Below, piece after piece: positions 1-8,528 of a stretch of 38,750 nucleotides of DNA. The notes beneath the pieces are model-generated. The model was given only the letters and a program-made list of their open reading frames with translations, searched no databases and had not been told where the DNA came from. The stretch covers positions 1 to 38,750 of the forward strand of contig CAYTYO010000005.1 in NCBI GenBank assembly GCA_964441445.1. Direction: 5' to 3'. Source of the DNA: XYB1-FULL-44-23 sp964441445. GTDB taxonomy: Bacteria > Patescibacteriota > Microgenomatia > CAZETR01 > Amesbacteraceae. The first letter of the stretch is position 1. Every line of letters starts with the position of its first letter. A program made the position numbers and the translations under genes.

Positions 1-708
1 ATCGCGGAGAAGTTCGGGGTATCCAGGGACACAATCAGATGGGAAAACAATCTGGCCTCGGTGAATGCAATCAAGCCCGGACAAACGTTGAAAATTTTGC
101 CGGTCACCGGTGTCCGGCATAAAGTGGTGCGGGGAGAAACTATTTATTCGATTGCAAAAAAATACAGTGCTAATCCGCAGGCGATTGTCGATTTTCCTTT
201 CAATACTTTTTCGGACAACGAGACATTCGCTTTAGCTGTCGGCCAGGATTTGATTGTGCCCGACGGGGAGAAGCCGAATGAGGTGTTGTGGTCACCGTCT
301 CGATATGTGGCGGCAACTACACCGAACGCCGGAGCGGTGTCAGCGACCGGTAGCTTTGCCTGGCCGATCGGCGGACGGATTACACAGCGGTTTGCCTGGT
401 ACCACCGGGGAACCGATATTGCTACAGCCCTGGGGACCCCAGTATTGGCGGCGGATGCCGGGACTGTGGTGACGGCTGGGTGGCCGGATAATTCCGGTTA
501 CGGAAACCGAGTTATCATAAACCACGGTAACGGCTATACGACCCTGTACGCGCATTTGTCGAAGATAAGCGTTACTGCCGGGCAGACGGTAAAGCGGGGA
601 GATGTAATTGGCTTAGAAGGGTCGACCGGCCGGTCGACCGGACCGCATTTGCATTTTGAAATTAAGAAAAACGGAGTGTATGTGGATCCGCTCGGGTACC
701 TAAAATAG
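1..708 (+). CDS. LysM-M23 peptidoglycan endopeptidase (5' partial)
   Basis: The reading frame is open from the first base, so the gene starts outside the window; the GTG at 61 is internal, because codons 1-35 already form the end of a LysM repeat (IAEKFGV...IKPGQTL). A second LysM repeat follows at about codons 40-90 (GETIYSIAKKYS). A complete LytM/M23 metallopeptidase domain fills codons 120-235, with zinc and catalytic residues HRGTD (H135, D139), YAHLS (H185) and PHLHFE (H216, H218). The family cleaves peptide cross-links in peptidoglycan outside the membrane; LysM binds the glycan. Any signal peptide or membrane anchor would lie upstream of the window. The stop is TAG at 706-708, and a new promoter follows directly, so this is the end of its transcription unit. 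Confidence 0.93.
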   Translation: MAEKFGVSRDTIRWENNLASVNAIKPGQTLKILPVTGVRHKVVRGETIYSIAKKYSANPQAIVDFPFNTFSDNETFALAVGQDLIVPDGEKPNEVLWSPSRYVAATTPNAGAVSATGSFAWPIGGRITQRFAWYHRGTDIATALGTPVLAADAGTVVTAGWPDNSGYGNRVIINHGNGYTTLYAHLSKISVTAGQTVKRGDVIGLEGSTGRSTGPHLHFEIKKNGVYVDPLGYLK

Positions 709-725
709 CCGAAAAAAGCTGGGTA

Positions 726-754
726 TTGACCTATAGTAAATATTACATTATAAT
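726..754 (+). promoter_or_regulatory. Promoter TTGACC-17-TATAAT
   Basis: TTGACC (726-731) and a perfect TATAAT (749-754) are separated by exactly 17 nt. The expected transcription start, about 7 nt downstream, falls on or next to the GTG at 761. The mRNA of the surface operon would then be leaderless, or translation would begin at an internal ATG such as 881. Confidence 0.8.
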
Positions 755-760
755 TGGGGT

Positions 761-2266
761 GTGGCATATGAAAAGTGGGGCCAGCCTGGGGATCTGAGAA
801 GAAAGGCAAGGTATGATAGTGGTGGGAAAGATATTGGAGATCAGGGTTTTTCGCCTTTGGAATTGAATTTAGTTCGGGCGATGAAGGAATTGGCAAACCA
901 GATGCCGGAAATGACACCTGCACAGCGGAAGATAACAATGGTTATTATTGGAATGATGGTGGTCAGTTTAGTGTCTGGTTGTGTAAGTCCAGGTGGTGCT
1001 GGTCCAGTTACATCAATCGACCAGGGTGATCATCAGCCTGTAGCCTCCGCTACGGCAATTGGGGCTGTACCGAACGTGGAACCAGTTTATGTTGACACGC
1101 CGGATACGAATATTCCGGCTGTTGATGCCCCGTCAGCTGCAGCGACAACTCAGGTTGTGGCTTCTGCTGAAGCTACCCCAAAACCTCCCACACCGGCTGT
1201 GACTAAAACCCCCGAAATTAGGATAGACGCGGGGGGGGTAATGACTCCCGAAGAGGTGGCAATGTTTGAACAACTGGATAAGAGTTTTCTGGCTCAATGT
1301 GAGTATTGGGGTAACGCCCCTATCCCTGCCGTAAATCTGGAGACATGTAGAAATGGAAGCCTAATTGCACACATTATGATTGATAAGGAAGGCGGAGATA
1401 TGGGTGTAGCTTATCAGGCACCGGGAGAAAAAGAATTGTATGCCCTTCCCTGGGGTCCAAACGGGCCAATTCAAATTCCTGCAACTGGCTATGTTGACGG
1501 TTTACCTAAGAAGGGAGCCGGACCGTTGCGATTAACAGCGGAAGGATTTACTGCGGACGGGGTACATTACAGACTGGGGTGGAAAAACCACAGGTGGGTA
1601 AGGGCGGACGATACGGGCAAGATAATAGAGCAGATTAATGATCAGGGTGTGTGGGAAGCTGTTCGTTTGCAAGTAGAATTGGGAATGGATTTTATGAATC
1701 CTGTCTTCGTGGATTGGCAAGATTGGCAAACTGCTGAGTTTTCTTCACCGGGAGATGGGTTTGGTCCTGATGTAGTTTGGGACATGGCGTGGGGTTGGGA
1801 TAATCCTGTGAATGGAACATATACCTTTTCTTTCGGTGAGGAATTTGGAGGACCAAATCCGTTATACAGGGATGTAAATAAAAGACCAATTAAGATGGCA
1901 GGGTTTTTTAAGACTGTGACGCCTGAAGGTAACACGATTTTTATGGTGAGGGAGCTTGTCAAGAATACTAATGGCAGTGTGACTGAGTGGTTCTTTGCTA
2001 TGGATCTTTCGAATGATTCTGAGAGGGTTCTATCGGTCTTAGCAGATACGTATACGGACCAAGACACCCTTCTGTTACCTCAGGCGTTACTGACTGAGGA
2101 CGCATTGCAAAGATGCAAACAAAAACCAGCTTTTGGTGAAGAGATCTGTGAATTCGCAGACACAAACCCTAGGGACAAAATGGAAGTATTGGTGGAAACG
2201 GGCAATTGGCCGGATGACGGGAAAAGACATGTATATATTCCGAGTGGTGGAAGGTGGATCTGGTGA
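761..2266 (+). CDS. Predicted lipoprotein of unknown function
   Basis: I do not recognise a family. From the GTG at 761, about 58 polar residues precede a hydrophobic stretch (residues 59-73, VIIGMMVVSLVSGC) that ends in a lipobox-like LVSGC with Cys74. Starting at the in-frame ATG 881 instead would give a more usual lipoprotein signal (Cys at 34); the strong promoter ending at 754 fits the GTG, so the start is uncertain. A Pro/Ala/Thr-rich linker (about 80-155) follows, then a Trp- and Gly-rich, probably beta-rich, extracytoplasmic region up to the terminal GGRWIW. It is the first gene of a run of four surface genes; the next starts 43 nt downstream. Surface location is inferred from the signal; function is unknown. 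Confidence 0.75.
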   Translation: MAYEKWGQPGDLRRKARYDSGGKDIGDQGFSPLELNLVRAMKELANQMPEMTPAQRKITMVIIGMMVVSLVSGCVSPGGAGPVTSIDQGDHQPVASATAIGAVPNVEPVYVDTPDTNIPAVDAPSAAATTQVVASAEATPKPPTPAVTKTPEIRIDAGGVMTPEEVAMFEQLDKSFLAQCEYWGNAPIPAVNLETCRNGSLIAHIMIDKEGGDMGVAYQAPGEKELYALPWGPNGPIQIPATGYVDGLPKKGAGPLRLTAEGFTADGVHYRLGWKNHRWVRADDTGKIIEQINDQGVWEAVRLQVELGMDFMNPVFVDWQDWQTAEFSSPGDGFGPDVVWDMAWGWDNPVNGTYTFSFGEEFGGPNPLYRDVNKRPIKMAGFFKTVTPEGNTIFMVRELVKNTNGSVTEWFFAMDLSNDSERVLSVLADTYTDQDTLLLPQALLTEDALQRCKQKPAFGEEICEFADTNPRDKMEVLVETGNWPDDGKRHVYIPSGGRWIW

Positions 2267-2309
2267 AAGTTGAATTGAAAGTTTTGTCTCAGTACGCCAT
2301 ACTTAGGTA

Positions 2310-2918
2310 ATGAAGAATAGGCGTTTCCGGATGGGACTTTTGGGAGTGGCCATATACTGGATGGCCACGGCTGCATATTTATTGGGAGCGGGGCAGTTTT
2401 TTTATACGCTTGCAGGTGGTAAGACAATTTCGATAAATCTGGCTGTGGAAGACGCTAAGAATTATTATGATAAAAATCGGACAAAACAGAACGAGATTAA
2501 AAGTTTGAATGACTTTAAATTTCTGAAATTTAATAATAGGGAGATAGGTATTTCGGAATTAATATGGGATACAAGAAGGGGTATTTGGAAACTTGACCCC
2601 CGTAGTGAAGGGTTGGCGTGGTATTTCGGAAGTTCATCGAACAGTTATTTTGGTAACAGAATTTTGTTGGTTGATTTGTCCAGAATAGGCATGAATGGAG
2701 TATTGAGATTGGGAACAGAAATAGAATTTTTAACTTCTGACCGATCAGCTTCGTCTGCATCTAGAATGAGGGTTATCAGACAGAGCTTTGTGAATTATGA
2801 GGGATATTATCAACTGGGTCCAAAGATTAAACCCGAGGAATACCTGATTGTGAACGTGGTTGAAGGGCAGCAAACCGGGAGCGGAAATTATGAGGTTTAT
2901 TATCTGGAGAAAAAATGA
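2310..2918 (+). CDS. Small membrane-anchored protein, unknown
   Basis: A 202-residue protein with a basic N-terminus (MKNRRFRMG) and one hydrophobic segment at about residues 8-34, consistent with a signal anchor. The rest is polar and looks mixed alpha/beta, with a pattern ILLVDLSRIG...GVLRLGTEIEFL (roughly 115-140) that loosely echoes a segment of the next gene (YVSLIDFGKLLKPGEVVSLKI). This hints that the two are remote paralogs or share a beta domain. The end of the gene overlaps the start of the next in the ATGA manner (2915-2918), typical of coupled translation. No enzymatic motif is visible. It probably works with the large Cys-rich protein encoded downstream. Confidence 0.75.
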   Translation: MKNRRFRMGLLGVAIYWMATAAYLLGAGQFFYTLAGGKTISINLAVEDAKNYYDKNRTKQNEIKSLNDFKFLKFNNREIGISELIWDTRRGIWKLDPRSEGLAWYFGSSSNSYFGNRILLVDLSRIGMNGVLRLGTEIEFLTSDRSASSASRMRVIRQSFVNYEGYYQLGPKIKPEEYLIVNVVEGQQTGSGNYEVYYLEKK

Positions 2919-3427
2919 AGAAAATACTTTTAATATCAGTGTATTGTTTAACGGCAGTGTCGGCGTTAGGTTTTGTGGTTTTGGGCGGTTGGAAGCCGGG
3001 TGAGTTAATAGTGAGATCAGTTCGCGGTGGAGAAGACGGAAAATATCTATGGCGGTCTTTTTTACAGCAGGGGACAGTTAAGGACGGGTTTCAAACATTC
3101 AACGGATTTTGGATAACGAGGGAATCAGAACAAATTTGGGTGTGGACCGCAAGCGGTATTGGTAGCTACAGACTAGCTTCGCAAACTAGATATTTTTATA
3201 CTGAGGTTTGTTCCGAAGAGGCGACAAAACAGCGAATTTTATATGGTGCTCGCGGAGCAAACGGGAAGTATGTTTCTTTGATAGACTTTGGGAAGCTTCT
3301 TAAGCCTGGAGAAGTGGTGAGCTTGAAAATCAGACAAAAAGACGGCATAGTTGAGTCGATCAGTTATACAGATGCTAATTATTACTCTGTGACGAGCGGT
3401 TATCCACCCGATAAAGTATGCAAATAA
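2915..3427 (+). CDS. Small secreted or membrane protein, unknown
   Basis: A 170-residue protein with an N-terminal hydrophobic segment (residues 4-24, ILLISVYCLTAVSALGFVVL) that is either a signal peptide or a single membrane anchor. The remaining part is Trp- and Gly-rich and probably beta-structured; two Cys (about 92 and 169) could pair outside the cell. It overlaps the previous stop by 4 nt and the next gene by 10 nt (3418-3427), so all three are translationally coupled. A GGAG lies 5-8 nt before the ATG, one of the few Shine-Dalgarno-like sites in the window. I see no recognisable family. Confidence 0.75.
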   Translation: MKKILLISVYCLTAVSALGFVVLGGWKPGELIVRSVRGGEDGKYLWRSFLQQGTVKDGFQTFNGFWITRESEQIWVWTASGIGSYRLASQTRYFYTEVCSEEATKQRILYGARGANGKYVSLIDFGKLLKPGEVVSLKIRQKDGIVESISYTDANYYSVTSGYPPDKVCK

Positions 3428-5802
3428 AAAAAATCGTTTGGCTATTATTATTCGGGCTGTTTTTTGTTTTAACTACTGTAAAAGTTCATGCTTATTGGCC
3501 ATATTGTTGCAGCGATGGCGATTGTGGTAATACAAGTTATGAGTGTGCTGGAGGATCGGCACCAACCTGCGATGCTGATAGGGTTATTGATGCGGGTACT
3601 TGTAGTAAAATAGATGTAGGTTGTCCGCAATGGGGAGCTTGTTATATTGTTCAGCCGTCTGGTGATTGTGTTAAGGATTGTGCGGTGACTTGCGGAGGGG
3701 GGAATTGTTGGGACTATTGTTCAAGTGGAGCCTGTTGTGATTGCGGTGACTGGAACGCCGGTTCGTGCGGATATCAGGCTGGTGGGTGCGGATGGGGACA
3801 TAGAGAAAATACCAGAAGCTGCGATCCAGGAGGCTGTGACGAGGAAAGCGAATGTGTGTACGATAGCGCGTGTGTTTGGCCAGTACAGCTGCGTGGTCAA
3901 AAAGTGGTTGAGCCTGGAGCGCAAACACCAAATCCGCCCGCGGGATTTGCGGTCTCTTTAACCGGAGGCGGATTTACGGCATCTAATCCCACCGGAAATC
4001 CGTATTCGTTTAACTGGAATTCCAGTTCAGGAGCAACCAGAACTGCTTCAGTTCCAACCATGGCGGGATACGATACCGGTTATTCTGTCTGTTATCAGGA
4101 GAATGATTGTCACAGCGGTCCCAGAACCAGAAATGGAAGCAGTGTTGTGGTAGGCGATAATTCGATCAGATCAGCTTGTGGTACTGGTTCTACGTGTTAC
4201 GGTGACCTGTGGTGGCATTACTGTCCGATATTAAATAACGCTCCTGCGAATGTGCAAATTACCGGCCAATCGCCGGAAGGAAATGTGTGTTATTCGAGTA
4301 ATGTAACCGCAACTTGGGGTGCGGTGCCGGGAGCGTATCACTATCAAATAATTATCAACGACCTGACTAATAACGGGAGTAGGGTGAGGTGGGCAACGGG
4401 CTCGGCCAGTTTAGAATTTTCAGTTACCGTTGACCACAGGTATCAGGTGTCTGTCAGAGCACAAAATATGTGCAGAGGTGCTTTTACACCGGCCGGGGTG
4501 AATATTTTTCAAATGGTGGAAGCTCCAAGTCCCAGACCAGACAATATTACCGTTCGGGACATGATTAATAGTGTGGCGATAAGTTGGCGGGATAGGACAA
4601 ATGACGAAACCGACTTTTTAATTACCCGCAGCGGAAGTCCGCCTCCGGGTAGTTTTCCCGATGTGCCCCCGAACGGAGTACAACGGATGGTGGTATCTAC
4701 TACCGGACCGACGACGGGGACAATGTATAACGATGCTTATCTAGACGCCCCTCCGGACTTGGAGCTGGGCGGGAGCTACCAGTATTGTATATTTGCGCAT
4801 AATTCAACCTACCCGGCTGCATGCAGCATGTCTAACTCTAGCTCGTGTCCAATTGTGCAGGTGCAGGATTATTCTCATGCCTGGTTTCAGGTTCAAGGAG
4901 GGGATGTAGCTGCAGGAAGCGGGGAATTCTCAATGTATTTACCACCCGATAATCCGCCAGATGGTTTTGCTGTTCCGCCTGACCCAAGGTTAATATTACG
5001 AGGCGAGCCGGTTACCAGCCCCACGCCTTTAGGGTTGCCAGGTATGGCTTTCGGTTCGGGGTGGGGAGTTGGGAATGTGGGTAGCTCTGACCCGGACAGA
5101 ATAAGCATAAGAAATTGGCGGGCGGACATTTCTCCGGGGTGGGGACCTATTACGCACGGAGGCGGATCCGGAATGCTCGATAAACTGGAAAATAAGTTTC
5201 CAAGCATCCGGATGCGGGTAGTGTCGCAAGCAACAAGTATCCCGGTAGCGGCTGCTACGGTGAATCAGGCTCAGCTGACCGGAATTATTGATGCAGCTGT
5301 GGCTGGAAACAAGGTAGACGGAGTGACCGTACTGGAGCGGGAGGGCGATATTACGTTTGATAACGGAGGCGCAACCACAGCTTTAGATTTAGGCAGCCGG
5401 CAGGCAATACTGTTTGTCGACGGTAATGTGATGATTAATTCCCCGATAACATTAACTAACACCGGAGTGTGGTCAGTGATTGCTTCCGGAAATATTACTG
5501 TCGCTGACGGGATAGGATATGCCCGGTCAGACGTGTTCCCATATCAGGAGAATCTAGCTGACCCAACCACGCCGGCCAATTTAACCGGGGTATATTACGC
5601 CGGACTAGTGTTTTCGACCGGGGCCGGTGAGCTGCAGTTGAAGATTGACGGCAGTATTATCGGGATGGGGGGAGTGACGTTAGGCAGAACATCATTAGGG
5701 GCATATCCGGCGGAGTTCGTGCACTTTAATCCGAGGATTACGAAAATTCTGCGGGATGTGGGATTGAGGCGGATAGTGAGACAAGAGTTGTTGGAACCGT
5801 AA
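3418..5802 (+). CDS. Large secreted Cys-rich surface protein with Fn3-like domain
   Basis: A 794-residue protein with a clear signal peptide (residues 1-25, ending VKVHA). Residues about 28-165 are extremely Cys-rich with many CC, CxC and CGG motifs, suggesting a disulfide-knotted module outside the cell. A Gly/Ser-rich region follows. At about 280-360 and 370-480 are Ig/fibronectin-III-like repeats (for example NITVRDMINSVAISWRDRTN). The C-terminal third (about 590-770) has repeated short strands such as DGNVMINSPITLTNTGVWSV, resembling a right-handed beta-helix or adhesin passenger. There is no obvious C-terminal membrane helix or sorting signal. It is the last gene of the four-gene run. 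The likely role is cell-surface display or attachment to a host cell (inference); the domain calls are by eye. Confidence 0.8.
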   Translation: MQIKKIVWLLLFGLFFVLTTVKVHAYWPYCCSDGDCGNTSYECAGGSAPTCDADRVIDAGTCSKIDVGCPQWGACYIVQPSGDCVKDCAVTCGGGNCWDYCSSGACCDCGDWNAGSCGYQAGGCGWGHRENTRSCDPGGCDEESECVYDSACVWPVQLRGQKVVEPGAQTPNPPAGFAVSLTGGGFTASNPTGNPYSFNWNSSSGATRTASVPTMAGYDTGYSVCYQENDCHSGPRTRNGSSVVVGDNSIRSACGTGSTCYGDLWWHYCPILNNAPANVQITGQSPEGNVCYSSNVTATWGAVPGAYHYQIIINDLTNNGSRVRWATGSASLEFSVTVDHRYQVSVRAQNMCRGAFTPAGVNIFQMVEAPSPRPDNITVRDMINSVAISWRDRTNDETDFLITRSGSPPPGSFPDVPPNGVQRMVVSTTGPTTGTMYNDAYLDAPPDLELGGSYQYCIFAHNSTYPAACSMSNSSSCPIVQVQDYSHAWFQVQGGDVAAGSGEFSMYLPPDNPPDGFAVPPDPRLILRGEPVTSPTPLGLPGMAFGSGWGVGNVGSSDPDRISIRNWRADISPGWGPITHGGGSGMLDKLENKFPSIRMRVVSQATSIPVAAATVNQAQLTGIIDAAVAGNKVDGVTVLEREGDITFDNGGATTALDLGSRQAILFVDGNVMINSPITLTNTGVWSVIASGNITVADGIGYARSDVFPYQENLADPTTPANLTGVYYAGLVFSTGAGELQLKIDGSIIGMGGVTLGRTSLGAYPAEFVHFNPRITKILRDVGLRRIVRQELLEP

Positions 5803-5808
5803 ACTGTT

Positions 5809-5817
5809 TGGTAGAAT
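5809..5817 (+). promoter_or_regulatory. Extended -10 promoter of tRNA-Ala(GGC)
   Basis: TGGTAGAAT is an extended -10 box (TGn plus TAGAAT) ending 12 nt before the first base of the tRNA. The same 9-mer precedes the ProRS gene at 27091. Confidence 0.65.
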
Positions 5818-5829
5818 ATGGTGTCTTTT

Positions 5830-5900
5830 GGGCCCGTCGTTCACCGGTAGGATGAGTCTATGGCATAGACTAGAAAGGGGTTCGATTCCCCTCGGGTCCA
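5830..5900 (+). tRNA. tRNA-Ala(GGC)
   Basis: A 71-nt cloverleaf. Acceptor GGGCCCG pairs with CGGGTCC and includes the G3:U70 wobble that is the alanine identity element. The D-stem is GTTC/GGAT, the anticodon stem AGTCT/AGACT with loop ATGGCAT (U33, anticodon GGC), and the T-arm AGGGG-TTCGATT-CCCCT. The discriminator is A73; CCA is not encoded. It lies in the 169-nt gap between the surface operon and the ABC-F gene. Confidence 0.93.
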
Positions 5901-5955
5901 CAAATAAAGCTAAGGAGATATGGGTGCGGGCAAAGAAGCAAAGAAGCGGATAGGG

Positions 5956-5961
5956 TAAAAT
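5956..5961 (+). promoter_or_regulatory. -10 box TAAAAT before ABC-F gene
   Basis: TAAAAT lies 10 nt before the ATG at 5972. No good -35 is visible. It predicts a leader of only a few nucleotides, in line with the other promoters here. Confidence 0.45.
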
Positions 5962-5971
5962 TAGCGCTGGT

Positions 5972-7336
5972 ATGGCCGTCTCTTTACAGGTTACTAATTT
6001 AGCTAAGGGGTTTTCAGCTCCGCTTTTTGCGGGGGTGGATTTACGGGCTGCAGCACCTTCAAAGATAGGGCTGATTGGGGATAACGGATCGGGAAAATCC
6101 ACACTATTGAAAATTATGGCAGGTCTGGAGGTACCGGATGCCGGAACAGTTGAATGGTCGGGGGGAGCAAAGGTGGGTTATCTGGAACAGGAAATAATCA
6201 GCGAAGGGTATGAGATTTCAGGAGGAGAAAAAAAGATCTTAAAGTTAACTGAGCTGTTTTATTCTGACTTAAATGTGCTGCTTCTGGATGAACCGGATAA
6301 CCATTTGGATCTGGATCACAAAAACTGGTTTGAGGGACTGGTGAAGGACTTTAACGGACTTGTGGTGGTAATCAGTCACGACCGGCATTTTCTTGAGACC
6401 GGGGTGGAGCGGATTTGGTACTTAGATGAGTTGAGTGTGCGGGATTATCCTTTTAGCTATGGCCAGTTTAAAGAGGTTTTTGAGGGGGAAATGGCGGCAC
6501 GACAAAAGCGGTGGGAGTTGCAGGAAAAGGAACGGATAAGACTGGCGGAGCTGGTTAAACAGATGAGGGTGAGAGCCGCGGCCAATGATCAGCTGACCGG
6601 AACGTATCACAATGCCGTGCACCGATATGAGAAATGGGTAGCTGAGATGGAAGAAAAACCACCTGTGCGCCGGAAGCTGGGGTTGGAGATGAAGTTAGGG
6701 GAACGGCACCGGAAAAAGACGGCACTGCATCTTAAAGATGTCGAAAAAAGTTACGCTGATAACTCGGTTTTGAAAGGCGTAAATTTACATGTGTTTTGCG
6801 GTGAAAAGATCGCAATATCGGCGCCAAACGGTTCGGGCAAATCAACGCTGTTAAATATTATCGGCGGAAAAACCCTGCCGGATGGCGGAATATGCCGGAT
6901 CGGGGACGGACTGAAGCTCGGGTATTATACTCAGGAGCACCTCGACACATTGGATGAGGGAGCAACCCTGATTGAGGAACTGCAGAAAAGCCGGGCGTTT
7001 CCGTGGTTTGAGGCTGTCGCGTATTTGAAGAAGTTCATGTTTAGGCAAGAGATGGGAAAGAGAAAAGTCCGCTATTTAAGTGGAGGCCAAAAGTCGAGAC
7101 TGCAACTGGCTAAGTTTCTGGCACTTAACCCGGACATACTCCTTCTGGATGAACCGACGAACCATCTGGATCTGCGGACTGTTGTGGCTTTGGAAAACTT
7201 TCTGCAAACGTATGCAGGAACATTGATTTTAGTATCGCATGATAGGGAGTTTGAAAACGCCACCTGCAATATTAAGTACCTTTTGACAGAGGGGAAATTG
7301 GTTAGGAAGCTCGGAGGAGTGGACGCGATCGGGTAA
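5972..7336 (+). CDS. ABC-F family ATPase with shortened first nucleotide-binding domain
   Basis: A 454-residue soluble protein with two ATP-binding cassettes in tandem and no membrane domain, as in ABC-F ribosome-associated factors. NBD1 has Walker A GDNGSGKST (37-45), Q-loop YLEQE (70-74), signature SGGEKK (83-88) and Walker B LLLDEPDNHLD (103-113). A charged helical linker spans about 160-230. NBD2 has APNGSGKST, signature LSGGQKSR and LLLDEPTNHLD. In NBD1 the Q-loop and signature are only about 10 residues apart, against about 47 in NBD2, so the usual helical subdomain is missing; Walker B reads DEPDNHLD instead of DEPTNHLD. ABC-F proteins act at the ribosomal E site in translation or drug resistance; which subgroup this is cannot be told. 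The gene lies 29 nt before ddl. Confidence 0.9.
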   Translation: MAVSLQVTNLAKGFSAPLFAGVDLRAAAPSKIGLIGDNGSGKSTLLKIMAGLEVPDAGTVEWSGGAKVGYLEQEIISEGYEISGGEKKILKLTELFYSDLNVLLLDEPDNHLDLDHKNWFEGLVKDFNGLVVVISHDRHFLETGVERIWYLDELSVRDYPFSYGQFKEVFEGEMAARQKRWELQEKERIRLAELVKQMRVRAAANDQLTGTYHNAVHRYEKWVAEMEEKPPVRRKLGLEMKLGERHRKKTALHLKDVEKSYADNSVLKGVNLHVFCGEKIAISAPNGSGKSTLLNIIGGKTLPDGGICRIGDGLKLGYYTQEHLDTLDEGATLIEELQKSRAFPWFEAVAYLKKFMFRQEMGKRKVRYLSGGQKSRLQLAKFLALNPDILLLDEPTNHLDLRTVVALENFLQTYAGTLILVSHDREFENATCNIKYLLTEGKLVRKLGGVDAIG

Positions 7337-7365
7337 AATCAATAAGTCAGATAAACGAAAAGTAA

Positions 7366-8475
7366 ATGAGAAAGAAACTTAAAGTGGGAATTATTTTCGG
7401 AGGGAAGTCGGCTGAGCATGAGGTGTCACTGCAGTCGGCAATGAACGTGATTGAAGCTATAGATAAGGAGAAGTATGAACCGGTGCTGATCGGGGTGGAT
7501 AAACAAGGTAAATGGCTGTTAAGCGACAGGTCGGAATTTTTACTTAACAGCGGTAACCCGAAACTTATTAAGCTGAACAGTAAGGCGAGCCAAAGGATAG
7601 TTTTGGCGCCCCAGAGTGGGGGGAGGATAGCAAATTTGGATACCAGTGATGGGGCCTCAACAGCTATTGATGTAGCTTTTCCACTAGTGCATGGTCCGTA
7701 TGGTGAGGACGGAACTATGCAGGGGCTTTTAAAATTGGCCAATATTCCTTTTGTGGGAGCCGGAGTGGTGGGGTCAGCAGTAGGAATGGACAAGGATGTA
7801 ATGAAGCGGCTTTTGCGGGATGCCGGAGTGGCGATTGCTAAGTTTCGGGTGGTGCGGGAGACGGATATACTGTCTTATGCCGAAGTCACGGCTGAATTGG
7901 GTGAGCCGTTTTTCGTAAAGCCCGCAAATTTGGGATCATCGGTCGGGGTGAGCAAAGTTGAGGATGAGAAGGATTACAAGAAAGCGGTTGCGGAAGCGTT
8001 CCGGTATGACCGGAAGATTGTAATTGAGGAACGGATTGAGGGGCGGGAAATCGAATGCTCGGTTTTGGGAAATTACGACCCGATAGCTTCCGTGCCGGGT
8101 GAGGTAATTTCAAGTCATGATTTCTATTCATATGAAGCTAAATATATTGATGAACACGGGGCGGTGCTGAAGATACCGGCCGAGTTACCCAAAGAGACGA
8201 TAAAAAAGATCCAGGATGTGGCGATAAAAACATTCCATATTCTCGAGTGTGCCGGGATGGCGCGGGTAGATTTTTTTCTCAAAAAGAACAATGAGGTGAT
8301 TGTTAATGAGATAAACACTATTCCGGGGTTTACTTCAATCAGCATGTATCCGAAGCTATGGGAGGCTAGCGGAATAGCGTATACGGAGTTGATAAGCCGG
8401 TTGATTGAACTGGCAGTGGAGCGGTTTGAAAAAGAGCAAAAGCTGAAAACTTCGTATGACGGGACCGGGGAATGA
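7366..8475 (+). CDS. ddl: D-alanine--D-alanine ligase
   Basis: A 369-residue ATP-grasp enzyme that joins two D-alanines with ATP to make the end of the peptidoglycan stem peptide, in the cytoplasm. The N-terminus has the family signature FGGKSAEHEVSLQSA (residues 11-25). PLVHGPYGEDGTMQGLL marks the catalytic loop; FVKPANLGSSVGVSKV is the ATP-grasp lysine and serine loop, and VNEINTIPGFTSISMYPKLWEASG is the metal- and substrate-binding end. Length and motif order are normal for Ddl. TAAAAT at 7334-7339 may be its -10 box, or it may be co-transcribed with the ABC-F gene 29 nt upstream. It shows that the organism makes its own peptidoglycan. Confidence 0.97.
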   Translation: MRKKLKVGIIFGGKSAEHEVSLQSAMNVIEAIDKEKYEPVLIGVDKQGKWLLSDRSEFLLNSGNPKLIKLNSKASQRIVLAPQSGGRIANLDTSDGASTAIDVAFPLVHGPYGEDGTMQGLLKLANIPFVGAGVVGSAVGMDKDVMKRLLRDAGVAIAKFRVVRETDILSYAEVTAELGEPFFVKPANLGSSVGVSKVEDEKDYKKAVAEAFRYDRKIVIEERIEGREIECSVLGNYDPIASVPGEVISSHDFYSYEAKYIDEHGAVLKIPAELPKETIKKIQDVAIKTFHILECAGMARVDFFLKKNNEVIVNEINTIPGFTSISMYPKLWEASGIAYTELISRLIELAVERFEKEQKLKTSYDGTGE

Positions 8476-8511
8476 TAAAAAGTTTAAATAAACGGTTTTA
8501 CTAAAGGCCTG

Positions 8512-8520
8512 TGATATTAT
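8512..8520 (+). promoter_or_regulatory. Extended -10 promoter TGATATTAT
   Basis: An extended -10 box (TGn-TATTAT) ends 8 nt before the ATG at 8529, preceded by TG to give TGTGATATTAT. The Ham1-like gene at 10723 has the nearly identical TGTGATAAAAT. The implied mRNA is leaderless. Confidence 0.65.
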
Positions 8521-8528
8521 GAGGGTAC

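Noticed and set aside
1532..2427. Long minus-strand frames opposite the lipoprotein and its neighbour
   Set aside because: They mirror the forward genes, have no recognisable motifs and lack promoters; the forward proteins have signal sequences and operon spacing.
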